Below are positions 7,863 through 15,087 of a DNA stretch of 64,000 nt, in pieces (the first letter of the stretch is position 1; every line of letters starts with the position of its first letter). Source of the stretch: SKUL01 sp964487545 (GTDB taxonomy: Bacteria > Bacteroidota > Bacteroidia > Flavobacteriales_D > SKUL01); contig CAZARI010000008.1 in NCBI GenBank assembly GCA_964487545.1, positions 1 to 64,000 on the forward strand, in the 5' to 3' direction. The notes under the pieces were generated by a model, which was not told the DNA's origin, made no database searches, and saw nothing but the letters and a program-made list of their open reading frames with translations. Position numbers and translations under genes: made by a program.

Positions 7863-8897
7863 TCATTCGCTTTGCCGGGTTGTTGCTATTAACTCAACTT
7901 GACGTACAGTTTTCACTTGCACGTTCATACATTCCATATTGTCACTATCGAATACCACTATATTCCTGCCACCTTCTCTGACTGAACTCTCAAATTGAAT
8001 TCCATGTGCCCCTGTGTAAGTCTTAATAAACTCACAGATAAATTGAGTAGGTATATATTCCAGTTCGGAATCATACTTACGCATGGGCTTGGATAAATCG
8101 CTACTGATTCGCTTCTTGAGCAATGTCGACTTAATGGTATCAGCAATTGAATTTTCATCGGCTGAAAATAAGGGATTTGTAACGATGAAGTCAACTATTT
8201 TTATCTCATCGACCCCTTCTTTCAACCGGAACTCACCTATGCTGACATCATCCAAAAGTGTTGCCCGAACTTCATACAAAGGCGTTTCCTCATCAGCGGA
8301 GAGATACAAAAAAGGAATTCCGATCGGATTTGCTCTACCATTGCCCACCACTTCTCGGGGAGGAGCGCTCATTTGTTCAGGTGGATAAGCATCCATCTCA
8401 GCGCTGGGATGAATGCGCGCACGGTAAAGCGAAACATTCTTTTGAAGGTAGAACTGTTTCCAGAAAAAAGAATCCCAGCCTAATCTATTTTCAGTGAGGT
8501 ATTCAATGTTGGTCAAAAAGCGCTTAGACCATTTGATTTCATCCTTTAAAGTATTCCAATAATTAACATTTTCAAGGATATCGGGTGAGAAGTCAACCTT
8601 AATTTTTGAAGATAAAACGGCGCCTCCAATTTGACCCAACACCTCGTCCAAAATTGCACTACCAGTTTTGGGGTTGTAAAAGAAATCCCACTCATATTGC
8701 AAGTGTTCAAGTAGTGGTAATCCGTCTTCGCGAGGTACAAAGTTTTGAATCAACTCCGTGAAAAAATCCATTAACTCCTTGAGTGGTATTATTTTTACAG
8801 ACTCACTCTCACAAACGTCACAAGAGCCTGTCGTGCCACTTGAGCTCAAGTATGCCTTTAGCTCAGTTTCCTTAAAGCAATTAGCGCACACATTCAT
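7863..8897 (-). CDS. RES-domain protein with N-terminal zinc ribbon (predicted NAD-degrading enzyme)
   Basis: 344 residues. The N-terminus has two Cys pairs (C4/C7 and C26/C29), a zinc-ribbon pattern. Residues about 40-150 are helical, like the HEPN/RES N-terminal domain often fused to RES. The RES domain follows: LYRAR (R159), GRANPIGIPFLYLS (R188, Y198) and LYEVRA (E209), the Arg/Tyr/Glu residues usual for this fold. Characterised RES toxins break down NAD+ and are paired with Xre-type antitoxins; here there is no Xre partner. Instead the start overlaps by four bases (ATGA) the stop of an sce7725-family gene, suggesting a coupled three-gene unit. The function is inferred from the family. 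Confidence 0.8.
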   Translation of the reverse strand: MNVCANCFKETELKAYLSSSGTTGSCDVCESESVKIIPLKELMDFFTELIQNFVPREDGLPLLEHLQYEWDFFYNPKTGSAILDEVLGQIGGAVLSSKIKVDFSPDILENVNYWNTLKDEIKWSKRFLTNIEYLTENRLGWDSFFWKQFYLQKNVSLYRARIHPSAEMDAYPPEQMSAPPREVVGNGRANPIGIPFLYLSADEETPLYEVRATLLDDVSIGEFRLKEGVDEIKIVDFIVTNPLFSADENSIADTIKSTLLKKRISSDLSKPMRKYDSELEYIPTQFICEFIKTYTGAHGIQFESSVREGGRNIVVFDSDNMECMNVQVKTVRQVELIATTRQSE

Positions 8898-9859
8898 GAA
8901 CCTGATATATCATTCAAATATCCTGCGACAACAAGGATATGATTTTTGATCGACAACTTCTTGACCACACCAAGGCCGGGGTAATGCTGGTTGTGATAGA
9001 AATCTCTCAGCTCATCCAAGGCTGAATTATGCAGATTCCTTTCATCGCAATAAATAACTGCCTTCTGAGCAGCTTCGGCAAACTTTCCTTGAACATTAGA
9101 GCCGGAGTCGTTTGTCGTAGAGGTGAAATGCCGGATCCATATCTCACCATTTTCATGGAGGTAAGTAAGGTGGATAACTACCGCATAAGGGGTAGACCCT
9201 CCTTCGGAAAATGCGCTGGGAAGAGCCGTGTAGTCAGAAAATCCACTAAAACCTTCATCCGAAAAATAAAGATGTTCTTCACTGAATCGATTCTCATGGA
9301 TCGGAAGAAAATCACTATTCCTTTTCTGACTCTGGAACAAATCATCAAACCGAATTACGGGCTTCCCTGTTTTCTTTAATGCGCGTACAAAACCTCTGCT
9401 TCTGCCTGGGTCGTGTATACTAACGACTTCTACTCTGGGATGATTTGCCAGTTCTCTAAAAGCGGCAGCTTCATAGTCAATCTCGCTTTTACAAATGAGA
9501 AGGCAATTGGATAGATCAAATTCTTGTATGTACTGTAGAATTGTACTGCCTACATTTTGAGAATCGTCGTAATGAAATGCTGGCCGATAAATTGAACATT
9601 CTTCGTTCTTCGCCTTGATGTAGGATGCGATGTTGTGGTGATCACTTTCATTGATAGCATGCCCAACCTGACTATTGACAATGACATAAGCAGGTTGTCG
9701 AATTAGAGAAAATTCGGCGAAAGCTAAATCAAAACTATTGAAAGAATCTTTTACCGGCTCGATGATTGGCAATACCACGCCATTGAGAGCCCCTTCTTTG
9801 GCCAACTCTCTGAGTGCAATGAGTTCAAACTGTCGTCCGCGTAAATAAGGATAGTACAT
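8894..9859 (-). CDS. sce7725-family (beta family) protein
   Basis: 321 residues, soluble. The opening YYPYLRGRQFELIALREL and the following IEPVKDSF are typical of the sce7725/'beta protein' family of unknown function. The pattern of alternating beta strands and helices (PIIEP, YVIVNSQ, LLICKSEID, VVSIHDPGR, VIRFDDLF) suggests a TIM-barrel-like fold. It follows the sce7726-family gene after ten bases and overlaps the RES gene by four, so the three genes are almost certainly one transcript. sce7725 and sce7726 are named from neighbouring Sorangium cellulosum genes, so their pairing is recurrent. The role is unknown; a defence or toxin-control function is inference from context. Confidence 0.75.
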   Translation of the reverse strand: MYYPYLRGRQFELIALRELAKEGALNGVVLPIIEPVKDSFNSFDLAFAEFSLIRQPAYVIVNSQVGHAINESDHHNIASYIKAKNEECSIYRPAFHYDDSQNVGSTILQYIQEFDLSNCLLICKSEIDYEAAAFRELANHPRVEVVSIHDPGRSRGFVRALKKTGKPVIRFDDLFQSQKRNSDFLPIHENRFSEEHLYFSDEGFSGFSDYTALPSAFSEGGSTPYAVVIHLTYLHENGEIWIRHFTSTTNDSGSNVQGKFAEAAQKAVIYCDERNLHNSALDELRDFYHNQHYPGLGVVKKLSIKNHILVVAGYLNDISGS

Positions 9860-9869
9860 CGTTGTGACT

Positions 9870-10727
9870 TTAGGCTATCGGCATTTTTAAATGGTCGAAA
9901 TAAGTACGCCTTTGCTTTTCATTCCAGTTCATGGCCAGGATGAGTTGGTTAAACTCCGCATAATACCGCGTCGATAGCTTGGCGCGATTTATTCGGTTCT
10001 TGAGAGTTGATAAATACAAAGCTGTGAAGCTGCTCTCATCTATATCCATAATTCGCTCAAAACAAATATCATACTGCGTGAAGCTCGTCATGCGCGGAAG
10101 TGAACCATAATAAGTTTGCACCAGCTGCTTGTATTCTTTAGAATGTAACAGCGTCATCACCGTTTTCCTGCACAGCCTTTTTCTAATGTGGCTTTCACGT
10201 TCCTTTTTAAATCCATCATTCCAAAATGAAATCAATCCCACGGTGTCATCAATTGTAGAAGCGTACTTTTTCAAATGCGCTTCAGGCACTACCACATACA
10301 CTTCATGGAATGCCTTGACGTAGTTCCTCAACTGATTGTTGAGCCGTGCAGGGCTATCGTATTCAGATTTTATCTCAAAAGCCCTAGCAGAACCATTAAA
10401 CATGACTAGGTCTGCCTTGGCAGTACCGACTTTGAACTCACTGTATATCTCTGAATGCGAAGATCCGATATGATCTTTTAACCAGTCATTTAAAAGTTCA
10501 TTCTTAAGGATATACTCATTCCTATAGTTCTCATTCAAGATGCGATAAACCTTTTGAAGGTATTCGTGATAAGACTTATTGCTACTACTCCACACTGCAT
10601 CATACCGCTCTATTTTATGCTTAATCTTATCCATATTCCCGGACAACACTTCAGAGGCCACCTGCCTTGAAAACAAGGTGGCGTAATCTCTCAAGCGGTT
10701 TAAAGTCGGATGAATTGATAAAAGCAT
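9870..10727 (-). CDS. sce7726-family protein, PD-(D/E)XK nuclease-like
   Basis: 285 residues. A restriction-nuclease-like core is visible: KADLVMF (D106) followed after a short loop by RAFEIKSEYDS (E118, K120), the D...ExK pattern of PD-(D/E)XK enzymes, preceded by an acidic helix around E75-E97. This matches the sce7726 family, which is uncharacterised. It is the first gene of the sce7726-sce7725-RES unit. The motif suggests metal-dependent cleavage of nucleic acid, but the family may have lost activity; the residues seen argue it has not. The region upstream (10728-10855) contains island repeats. Confidence 0.75.
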   Translation of the reverse strand: MLLSIHPTLNRLRDYATLFSRQVASEVLSGNMDKIKHKIERYDAVWSSSNKSYHEYLQKVYRILNENYRNEYILKNELLNDWLKDHIGSSHSEIYSEFKVGTAKADLVMFNGSARAFEIKSEYDSPARLNNQLRNYVKAFHEVYVVVPEAHLKKYASTIDDTVGLISFWNDGFKKERESHIRKRLCRKTVMTLLHSKEYKQLVQTYYGSLPRMTSFTQYDICFERIMDIDESSFTALYLSTLKNRINRAKLSTRYYAEFNQLILAMNWNEKQRRTYFDHLKMPIA

Positions 10728-10756
10728 AGGGCGAAGTTATAAATTTGAAAACTATT

Positions 10757-10788
10757 CCTCCCGCTTCCGCGCGAATCCTTTCGCGTGC
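10757..10788 (+). repeat. Palindromic island repeat, copy 4
   Basis: CTCCCGCTTCCGCG followed by CGAATCCTTTCGCGTGC. It includes the perfect hairpin CGCGAA-TCCT-TTCGCG, the cleanest palindrome of the family. It is placed just upstream of the sce7726 gene, about 20 bases from the gene-tail copy at 10810. Confidence 0.65.
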
Positions 10789-10809
10789 ATTCTAAAGTCC
10801 ACAAAACTT

Positions 10810-10850
10810 CAATACCCACTCCCCATTTCACCTCGGGTGTCATGTGGTGT
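10810..10850 (-). repeat. Degraded copy of aldehyde dehydrogenase gene tail
   Basis: Shares AATACCCACTCCCCATT and TCACCTC...GGGTG with the native tail at 11541-11590. It is explained by the native sequence with two short deletions and a few substitutions. It no longer encodes the C-terminus in frame. It separates the 201-residue gene from the sce7726 cassette. Confidence 0.65.
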
Positions 10851-10855
10851 ATAAA

Positions 10856-11461
10856 TTAAACCTCATTTGTTCTATCAATTAAAACATCATGGAAGCGGTC
10901 AAAACGTTCCCTTTTAAGTTGAGACCATTCTGCCTTGGAATAAGTTAGAATATAATTTGTTTCGTGCTGCAATACTTTAATGTAGCCCGGCTCCACATCC
11001 AAATTATCCAATTGAGATTCATCAGACACTTCAGCCATCAACTTTATACTTTGGTCAATTTCCGGAGCCAGATATTCCTCATTTAAGAAGCTAATAATAT
11101 TTACAATGGAATTTAACTCCTGCTCAAACTTATTCTCGTTAACTAAGAATACATATTCATTCTCGCCATCAATTTTAAGTGCCAGAACATTTGCATCTAA
11201 AAAACCATGCTTGAAGAGAAAACTCTCATTATTCTTGTCTATGAGTAAGCTGTTATTGCCCAAATATTCCCATTTAGCTTTTTCTACTCTACCATTGAGT
11301 GACACTAAAAGCTCTCCATTCTTTCTGAAAATGTAAACGCTTTTTGAACTGGCTGAACCGTCTATTGCTACCCAATGCTGTTTGGTCAGTAAAGTAAGGT
11401 CATCGAGTTTTCTAGAAAATCTCTGAATTTTCGGAATGATATCCGCGAGATAAGTTTTCAT
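10856..11461 (-). CDS. Hypothetical protein, 201 aa
   Basis: A soluble, acidic protein with no signal peptide. The segment from HWVAIDG to FLVNEN has a regular beta-strand texture (VYIFRKNGELLVSLNGRV, WEYLGNNSLLI, YVFLVNE) that I have seen in uncharacterised Bacteroidota proteins of similar size, some in accessory regions. No catalytic motif is evident. It stands alone between the native aldehyde dehydrogenase tail (79 bases upstream) and a degraded tail copy directly after its stop, so it looks like the sole passenger of one insertion. The start ATG at 11461 is the only reasonable one. Confidence 0.65.
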   Translation of the reverse strand: MKTYLADIIPKIQRFSRKLDDLTLLTKQHWVAIDGSASSKSVYIFRKNGELLVSLNGRVEKAKWEYLGNNSLLIDKNNESFLFKHGFLDANVLALKIDGENEYVFLVNENKFEQELNSIVNIISFLNEEYLAPEIDQSIKLMAEVSDESQLDNLDVEPGYIKVLQHETNYILTYSKAEWSQLKRERFDRFHDVLIDRTNEV

Positions 11462-11539
11462 CCATATTTATTTAATTCGATAGTTGTAAATTTCTATCGG
11501 AATATCTTGAAACAAATAAAGACAAATTTTCAACACCAC

Positions 11540-12487
11540 CTAATACCCACTCCCCATTCCACCAATCACCTCGATCGGGTGCCAGGTGGTTTTGATTTCC
11601 TGGGTGTCCATGATCAGGTAGGGGTGCTGGGAGTCGTCGTCGGACCAGTCGGAGTCGCGCAGGTAAAAGCGCTTCAGGTTGTCGGTGCATTGCTCCTGGA
11701 TGGTGGCGGCATCGGCTGCCGGAGCGTCGTCTACCACGAGGGCGTGTACACCCATGTGGCCGGCCATGTGTTTCGAAAGCTCGGCGCGCTGGCCGGTGAG
11801 GATGTTCACCACGCCACCGGGAACGTCAGAATCGTTGATTACCTCGGCAAGCGTGATGGAACTCAGCGGGTATTTCTCCGAAGCGAGCACCACGGCCGTG
11901 TTTCCGCCCGCAATGGCAGGCAGCAAATTGGAGAGCAGGCTCAGCAACGCGGTGTCGTTGGCAACGAGCATCGTCACCACACCCATCGGTTCGGGAACAG
12001 AAAAGTTGAAATGCGGAGAAGCCACCGGGTTCACCGAAGAGAAAATCTGCTGGAATTTGTCGCACCAGCCAGCGTAATACACCATGCGGTCGATGCACTG
12101 CTCCACTTCTGCCATGGCGCGGGGTTTCGAATAACCCATCTGAACCATCTCTTCCACGAAAAGCGGCGCCCGCTGCTCGAGCATCTCGGCCATGCGGTAC
12201 AGAATCTGGCTGCGGTTGTAGGCCGTGCGACCACTCCACCCAGGCAATGCCTTTCCAGCGGCACTGACCGCGTTGCGAAAGTCTTTTCTCGAGGCGCGGC
12301 AAACGTTGGCCAAGATCTCACCCTTCGCGTTCGGAAACTTGGTATACCGCCCACTTTCGGTACGCGGAAACGCCCCGCCGATGTACAGTTTATAGGTTTT
12401 CAATACGCCAATTCGTGCAGCGGTTTCCTTTGCCTTGCCGTTGCTTGCTTCTGCGGCTGATTTCTTCTTTGCCATTGATTCTGCCAT
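11540..12487 (-). CDS. Truncated aldehyde dehydrogenase-family protein, likely non-catalytic
   Basis: 315 residues covering only the N-terminal, NAD-binding half of the aldehyde dehydrogenase fold: YKLYIGGAFPRTESG, a helical section, PEPMGVVTMLVAND, then LLPAIAGGNTAVVLASEKYP and VPGGVVNILTGQ. The catalytic domain with its Cys and Glu is absent, and the chain ends with about 45 unrelated-looking residues finishing GGMGSGY. It begins two bases after the full-length aldehyde dehydrogenase gene stops. In ALDH16 proteins an active domain is fused to a second, truncated, inactive one; this pair looks like the unfused equivalent (inference). The last 80 bases are duplicated in the flanking island, marking this 3' end as an insertion target. 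ATG codons at 12487 and 12472 are both possible starts. Confidence 0.85.
   Translation of the reverse strand: MAESMAKKKSAAEASNGKAKETAARIGVLKTYKLYIGGAFPRTESGRYTKFPNAKGEILANVCRASRKDFRNAVSAAGKALPGWSGRTAYNRSQILYRMAEMLEQRAPLFVEEMVQMGYSKPRAMAEVEQCIDRMVYYAGWCDKFQQIFSSVNPVASPHFNFSVPEPMGVVTMLVANDTALLSLLSNLLPAIAGGNTAVVLASEKYPLSSITLAEVINDSDVPGGVVNILTGQRAELSKHMAGHMGVHALVVDDAPAADAATIQEQCTDNLKRFYLRDSDWSDDDSQHPYLIMDTQEIKTTWHPIEVIGGMGSGY
11541..11620 (-). repeat. Native aldehyde dehydrogenase gene tail, candidate integration site
   Basis: Reference copy of the 80-bp repeat duplicated at 7465-7544 and, degraded, at 10810-10850 and 1557-1600. The palindromic repeat that follows the other copies is missing here; sequence changes directly after the stop codon, consistent with the newest junction between core and island. 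Confidence 0.75.
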
Positions 12488-12489
12488 GA

Positions 12490-13947
12490 CTAATTCATTT
12501 TAAGATAACCCGATAACCCGTGTAATCCGCCTTCTCGACCGAAACCACTTTCTTTGTATCCGCCAAACGGCGCCGTTGGGTCAAATTTATTGAAGGTGTT
12601 GGCCCAGATAATTCCGGCCTTCATTTGGGAGGTGATGTTGAAAATCTTCGAGCCTTTGTCGGTCCACACCCCGGCAGACAAACCATAGGGCGTGTTGTTG
12701 GCTTTGGTGATCACTTCCTTCACCGTACGAAAAGTCTGGATGGCCAGTACCGGTCCGAAAATTTCTTCGCGCGCAATGGTGTGGCTCTGCGAAACCTGCT
12801 CGAACAACGTCGGGCGGCACCAATAACCTTTTGCAGGAAGGTTGCACGAACTCTGGTGCATCACCGCGCCTTCTTTCTGGCCGAGCTCGATATACTTTTT
12901 AATCGTCTGCAACTGGCTTTTGCTGTTGATGGCGCCGATGTCGGTGTTCTTGTCCATCGGATCGCCGACAATGAGCGTTTCAATGCGGTGCTTCAGTTTC
13001 TCGAGCACTTCGTCGTACACCGATTCCTGCACAAACAACCGCGAACCGGCGCAGCAAACGTGACCCTGGTTGAAGTAAATTCCGTTGATGATGCCCTCCA
13101 CGGCCTGGTCGATGGCAGCGTCTTCGAAAATGATGTTCGCCGCTTTTCCGCCGAGTTCGAGGGTTACTTTTTTGTCTGTTCCGCTCACAGAGCGCTGAAT
13201 GAGTTTTCCGACTCCGGTGCTTCCGGTAAAGGCCACTTTGTCGATGTCGCTATGGTTGACCAACGCGGCTCCGGTTGGTCCGGCTCCGGTGATGATGTTG
13301 ACGACACCTTCGGGGAGACCAGCTTCCTGAAAAACTTCGGCGAGTTTAAGCGCAGTCAGCGGAGTGGTTTCGGCCGGTTTCAGCACAACGGTATTTCCGG
13401 TGGCCAATGCCGGAGCGATTTTCCACGCAGCCATCAGCAGCGGAAAGTTCCACGGAATAATTTGCCCGGCTACTCCGAGTGATTTCGGCTTGCGGTTCGG
13501 AAACGCGTATTCAAGTTTATCGGCCCAGCCAGCGTGGTAGAAAAAGTGGTTGGCGGCAATCGGCACGTCCACATCCCGCGATTCGCGGATCGGTTTTCCA
13601 CCGTCGAGCGATTCGATGACGGCAAATTCCCGTGCGCGCTCCTGAATGATGCGCGCAATGCGGAAAATGTACTTCCCGCGCTCTGCTGCCGGCATTTTCG
13701 ACCAGACATTGCCGTACGCTTTTCGGGCCGCTTTCACCGCACGATCGACATCAGCTTCTCCGGCTTCGGCCACCGATGCCAGTTTCTGTTCGTTGGCCGG
13801 ATTGATCGTTTCGAAAGTCTTTCCCGATTGAGCCGGTTCAAAACGTCCGTTAATAAACAGCCCGTATTCTTTTTTGATCTCTACGTGATCGGCACTTTCG
13901 GGAGCGGGTGCCAAGTCCCAGCTTGTATCTTTTTTGCTCTTCGCCAT
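12490..13947 (-). CDS. Aldehyde dehydrogenase family protein
   Basis: 485 residues, usual length for NAD(P)+-dependent aldehyde dehydrogenases. Visible landmarks are PWNFPL with Asn167, the cofactor-binding VVLKPAE, FTGSTGVG, ELGGKAANI with the general base Glu264, and GHVCCAGSR with catalytic Cys298 or Cys299. The protein ends in the family's YKESGFGREGG tail. It oxidises an aldehyde to the acid; the substrate is unknown. It sits between deoC (three-base gap) and a truncated paralogue (two-base gap). Because DeoC releases acetaldehyde from deoxyribose 5-phosphate, oxidation of that acetaldehyde is a plausible job. Confidence 0.93.
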   Translation of the reverse strand: MAKSKKDTSWDLAPAPESADHVEIKKEYGLFINGRFEPAQSGKTFETINPANEQKLASVAEAGEADVDRAVKAARKAYGNVWSKMPAAERGKYIFRIARIIQERAREFAVIESLDGGKPIRESRDVDVPIAANHFFYHAGWADKLEYAFPNRKPKSLGVAGQIIPWNFPLLMAAWKIAPALATGNTVVLKPAETTPLTALKLAEVFQEAGLPEGVVNIITGAGPTGAALVNHSDIDKVAFTGSTGVGKLIQRSVSGTDKKVTLELGGKAANIIFEDAAIDQAVEGIINGIYFNQGHVCCAGSRLFVQESVYDEVLEKLKHRIETLIVGDPMDKNTDIGAINSKSQLQTIKKYIELGQKEGAVMHQSSCNLPAKGYWCRPTLFEQVSQSHTIAREEIFGPVLAIQTFRTVKEVITKANNTPYGLSAGVWTDKGSKIFNITSQMKAGIIWANTFNKFDPTAPFGGYKESGFGREGGLHGLSGYLKMN

Positions 13948-13950
13948 AAC

Positions 13951-14877
13951 TTAGTCGATTGAAAAGTAATCTGCTGATTGATAAACCCCGGTTTTTTGCT
14001 TCATGAGCTGCATGAGCACATCGTTGGCGAGGCTGCTGGCCCCAAAGCGGAACCATTCGTTGGTCAGCCAATCGTCACCCAGTACTTCCTTCACCATGAT
14101 GAGGTAGTGCAGCGCCAGTTTGGAATTGGAAATTCCCCCGGCGGGTTTCATGCCCACCATTTGACCGGTTTTCTGGTGAAAATCTCGAATGGCTTGCAAC
14201 ATGACCAGCGTGACTGGCATCGTAGCCGCAGGTTGAATTTTGCCGGTGGAAGTTTTGATGAAATCGGCTCCGGCATACATCGCAATGTCGCTGGCGCGTC
14301 GGACGGTGTCGTAGGTATCGAGTTCGCCCGTTTCGAGGATCACTTTCAGCCGCGCTTTTCCGCAAGCCTCTTTAATCGCTGCGATCTCGTCGAAAACAAA
14401 TGGGTAGTCACCAGCGAGCAATTTTCCGCGCGAAATCACCATGTCGATCTCGTCGGCTCCGGCGTCCACGGCCATTTTGGTGTCGGCGAGTTTGATTTCT
14501 AGTGACGACTGTCCCGAAGGAAATGCTGTGGCCACCGAAGCAATTTTAATCGGCGACTTGGCACCGAGTGCTTTTCGAGCCACCTCCACCATCGACGGAT
14601 AAACACACACCGCAGCTACTGTCGGAAGTCCGAGATAAGCATCGTGCAAATGCTCTGCCTTGTAGCACATTTGCTGCACTTTTCCAGGCGTGTCCTGACC
14701 TTCTAGCGTAGTGAGGTCGATCATATTGAGCACCTTCTTCAGGCCCTCAATCTTGGTTTCGTTTTTTATACTGCGTGTTTGGAAACGCTTGGCGCGCTCT
14801 TCCACGCCCACCTGATCCACCCGCGGTGATAAGCGAAAGTCAGGAAGTAAAATCTGTTCTTTTTGTTTTGTTGCCAT
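13951..14877 (-). CDS. deoC: Deoxyribose-phosphate aldolase
   Basis: 308 residues, about 50 longer than the shortest DeoC forms owing to an N-terminal extension. DeoC splits 2-deoxy-D-ribose 5-phosphate into glyceraldehyde 3-phosphate and acetaldehyde through a Schiff base. The catalytic region DFIKTSTGK (Lys208) is intact, with ADEIDMV (acidic residues near 142-145) and GMKPAGGIS providing the second lysine. It is first in a three-gene operon with two aldehyde dehydrogenase-family genes, which suggests nucleoside deoxyribose catabolism with removal of acetaldehyde. A TAnnTTTG promoter box lies 18 bases before the ATG. Confidence 0.95.
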   Translation of the reverse strand: MATKQKEQILLPDFRLSPRVDQVGVEERAKRFQTRSIKNETKIEGLKKVLNMIDLTTLEGQDTPGKVQQMCYKAEHLHDAYLGLPTVAAVCVYPSMVEVARKALGAKSPIKIASVATAFPSGQSSLEIKLADTKMAVDAGADEIDMVISRGKLLAGDYPFVFDEIAAIKEACGKARLKVILETGELDTYDTVRRASDIAMYAGADFIKTSTGKIQPAATMPVTLVMLQAIRDFHQKTGQMVGMKPAGGISNSKLALHYLIMVKEVLGDDWLTNEWFRFGASSLANDVLMQLMKQKTGVYQSADYFSID

Positions 14878-14894
14878 ACTGCGAAAAAATCAAT

Positions 14895-14902
14895 CAAAGG
14901 TA
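14895..14902 (-). promoter_or_regulatory. Bacteroidota -7 promoter box for deoC operon
   Basis: The minus strand reads TACCTTTG, matching TAnnTTTG, 17 bases upstream of the deoC ATG. The -33 element is not clear. Confidence 0.5.
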
Positions 14903-15029
14903 ACGAATAATGGGGAGGAATTTCGGAGCGACTGGTTGGGACTACCTATCTGCAAGGTATGCTTGCTGATTTTTTCGAGGATTGCGAATCGTTCACCCAT
15001 TACCGCATATGCCTATTGATTTCACCCAT

Positions 15030-15061
15030 AAAAAACTCCGTTTCGAAATATCGAAACGGAG
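15030..15061 (-). terminator. Intrinsic terminator after the Cys-rich protein gene
   Basis: An 11-bp perfect stem (15036-15046 with 15051-15061) with a four-base loop is followed on the minus strand by six T residues. It lies 26 bases downstream of the stop at 15088. Confidence 0.85.
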
Positions 15062-15087
15062 CAGGTTCTTTCCAAATAATGATCGCG

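Noticed and set aside
1497..11540. Integron-like cassette array
   Set aside because: Genes face one way with repeats between them, but no integron integrase was found, the repeats lack the attC core pattern, and the cassettes hold multi-gene operons.
1..11540. tRNA gene as the island's target
   Set aside because: No tRNA-like sequence was found at either edge; the duplicated target is protein-coding.
11507..12460. Long plus-strand open frame opposite the truncated aldehyde dehydrogenase
   Set aside because: It is antisense to a clear aldehyde dehydrogenase-family gene, rich in His/Arg/Val from codon-bias shadowing, and has no recognisable domain.
12625..13482. Long plus-strand open frame opposite the full-length aldehyde dehydrogenase
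   Set aside because: It is a shadow of a gene with intact catalytic motifs on the other strand.
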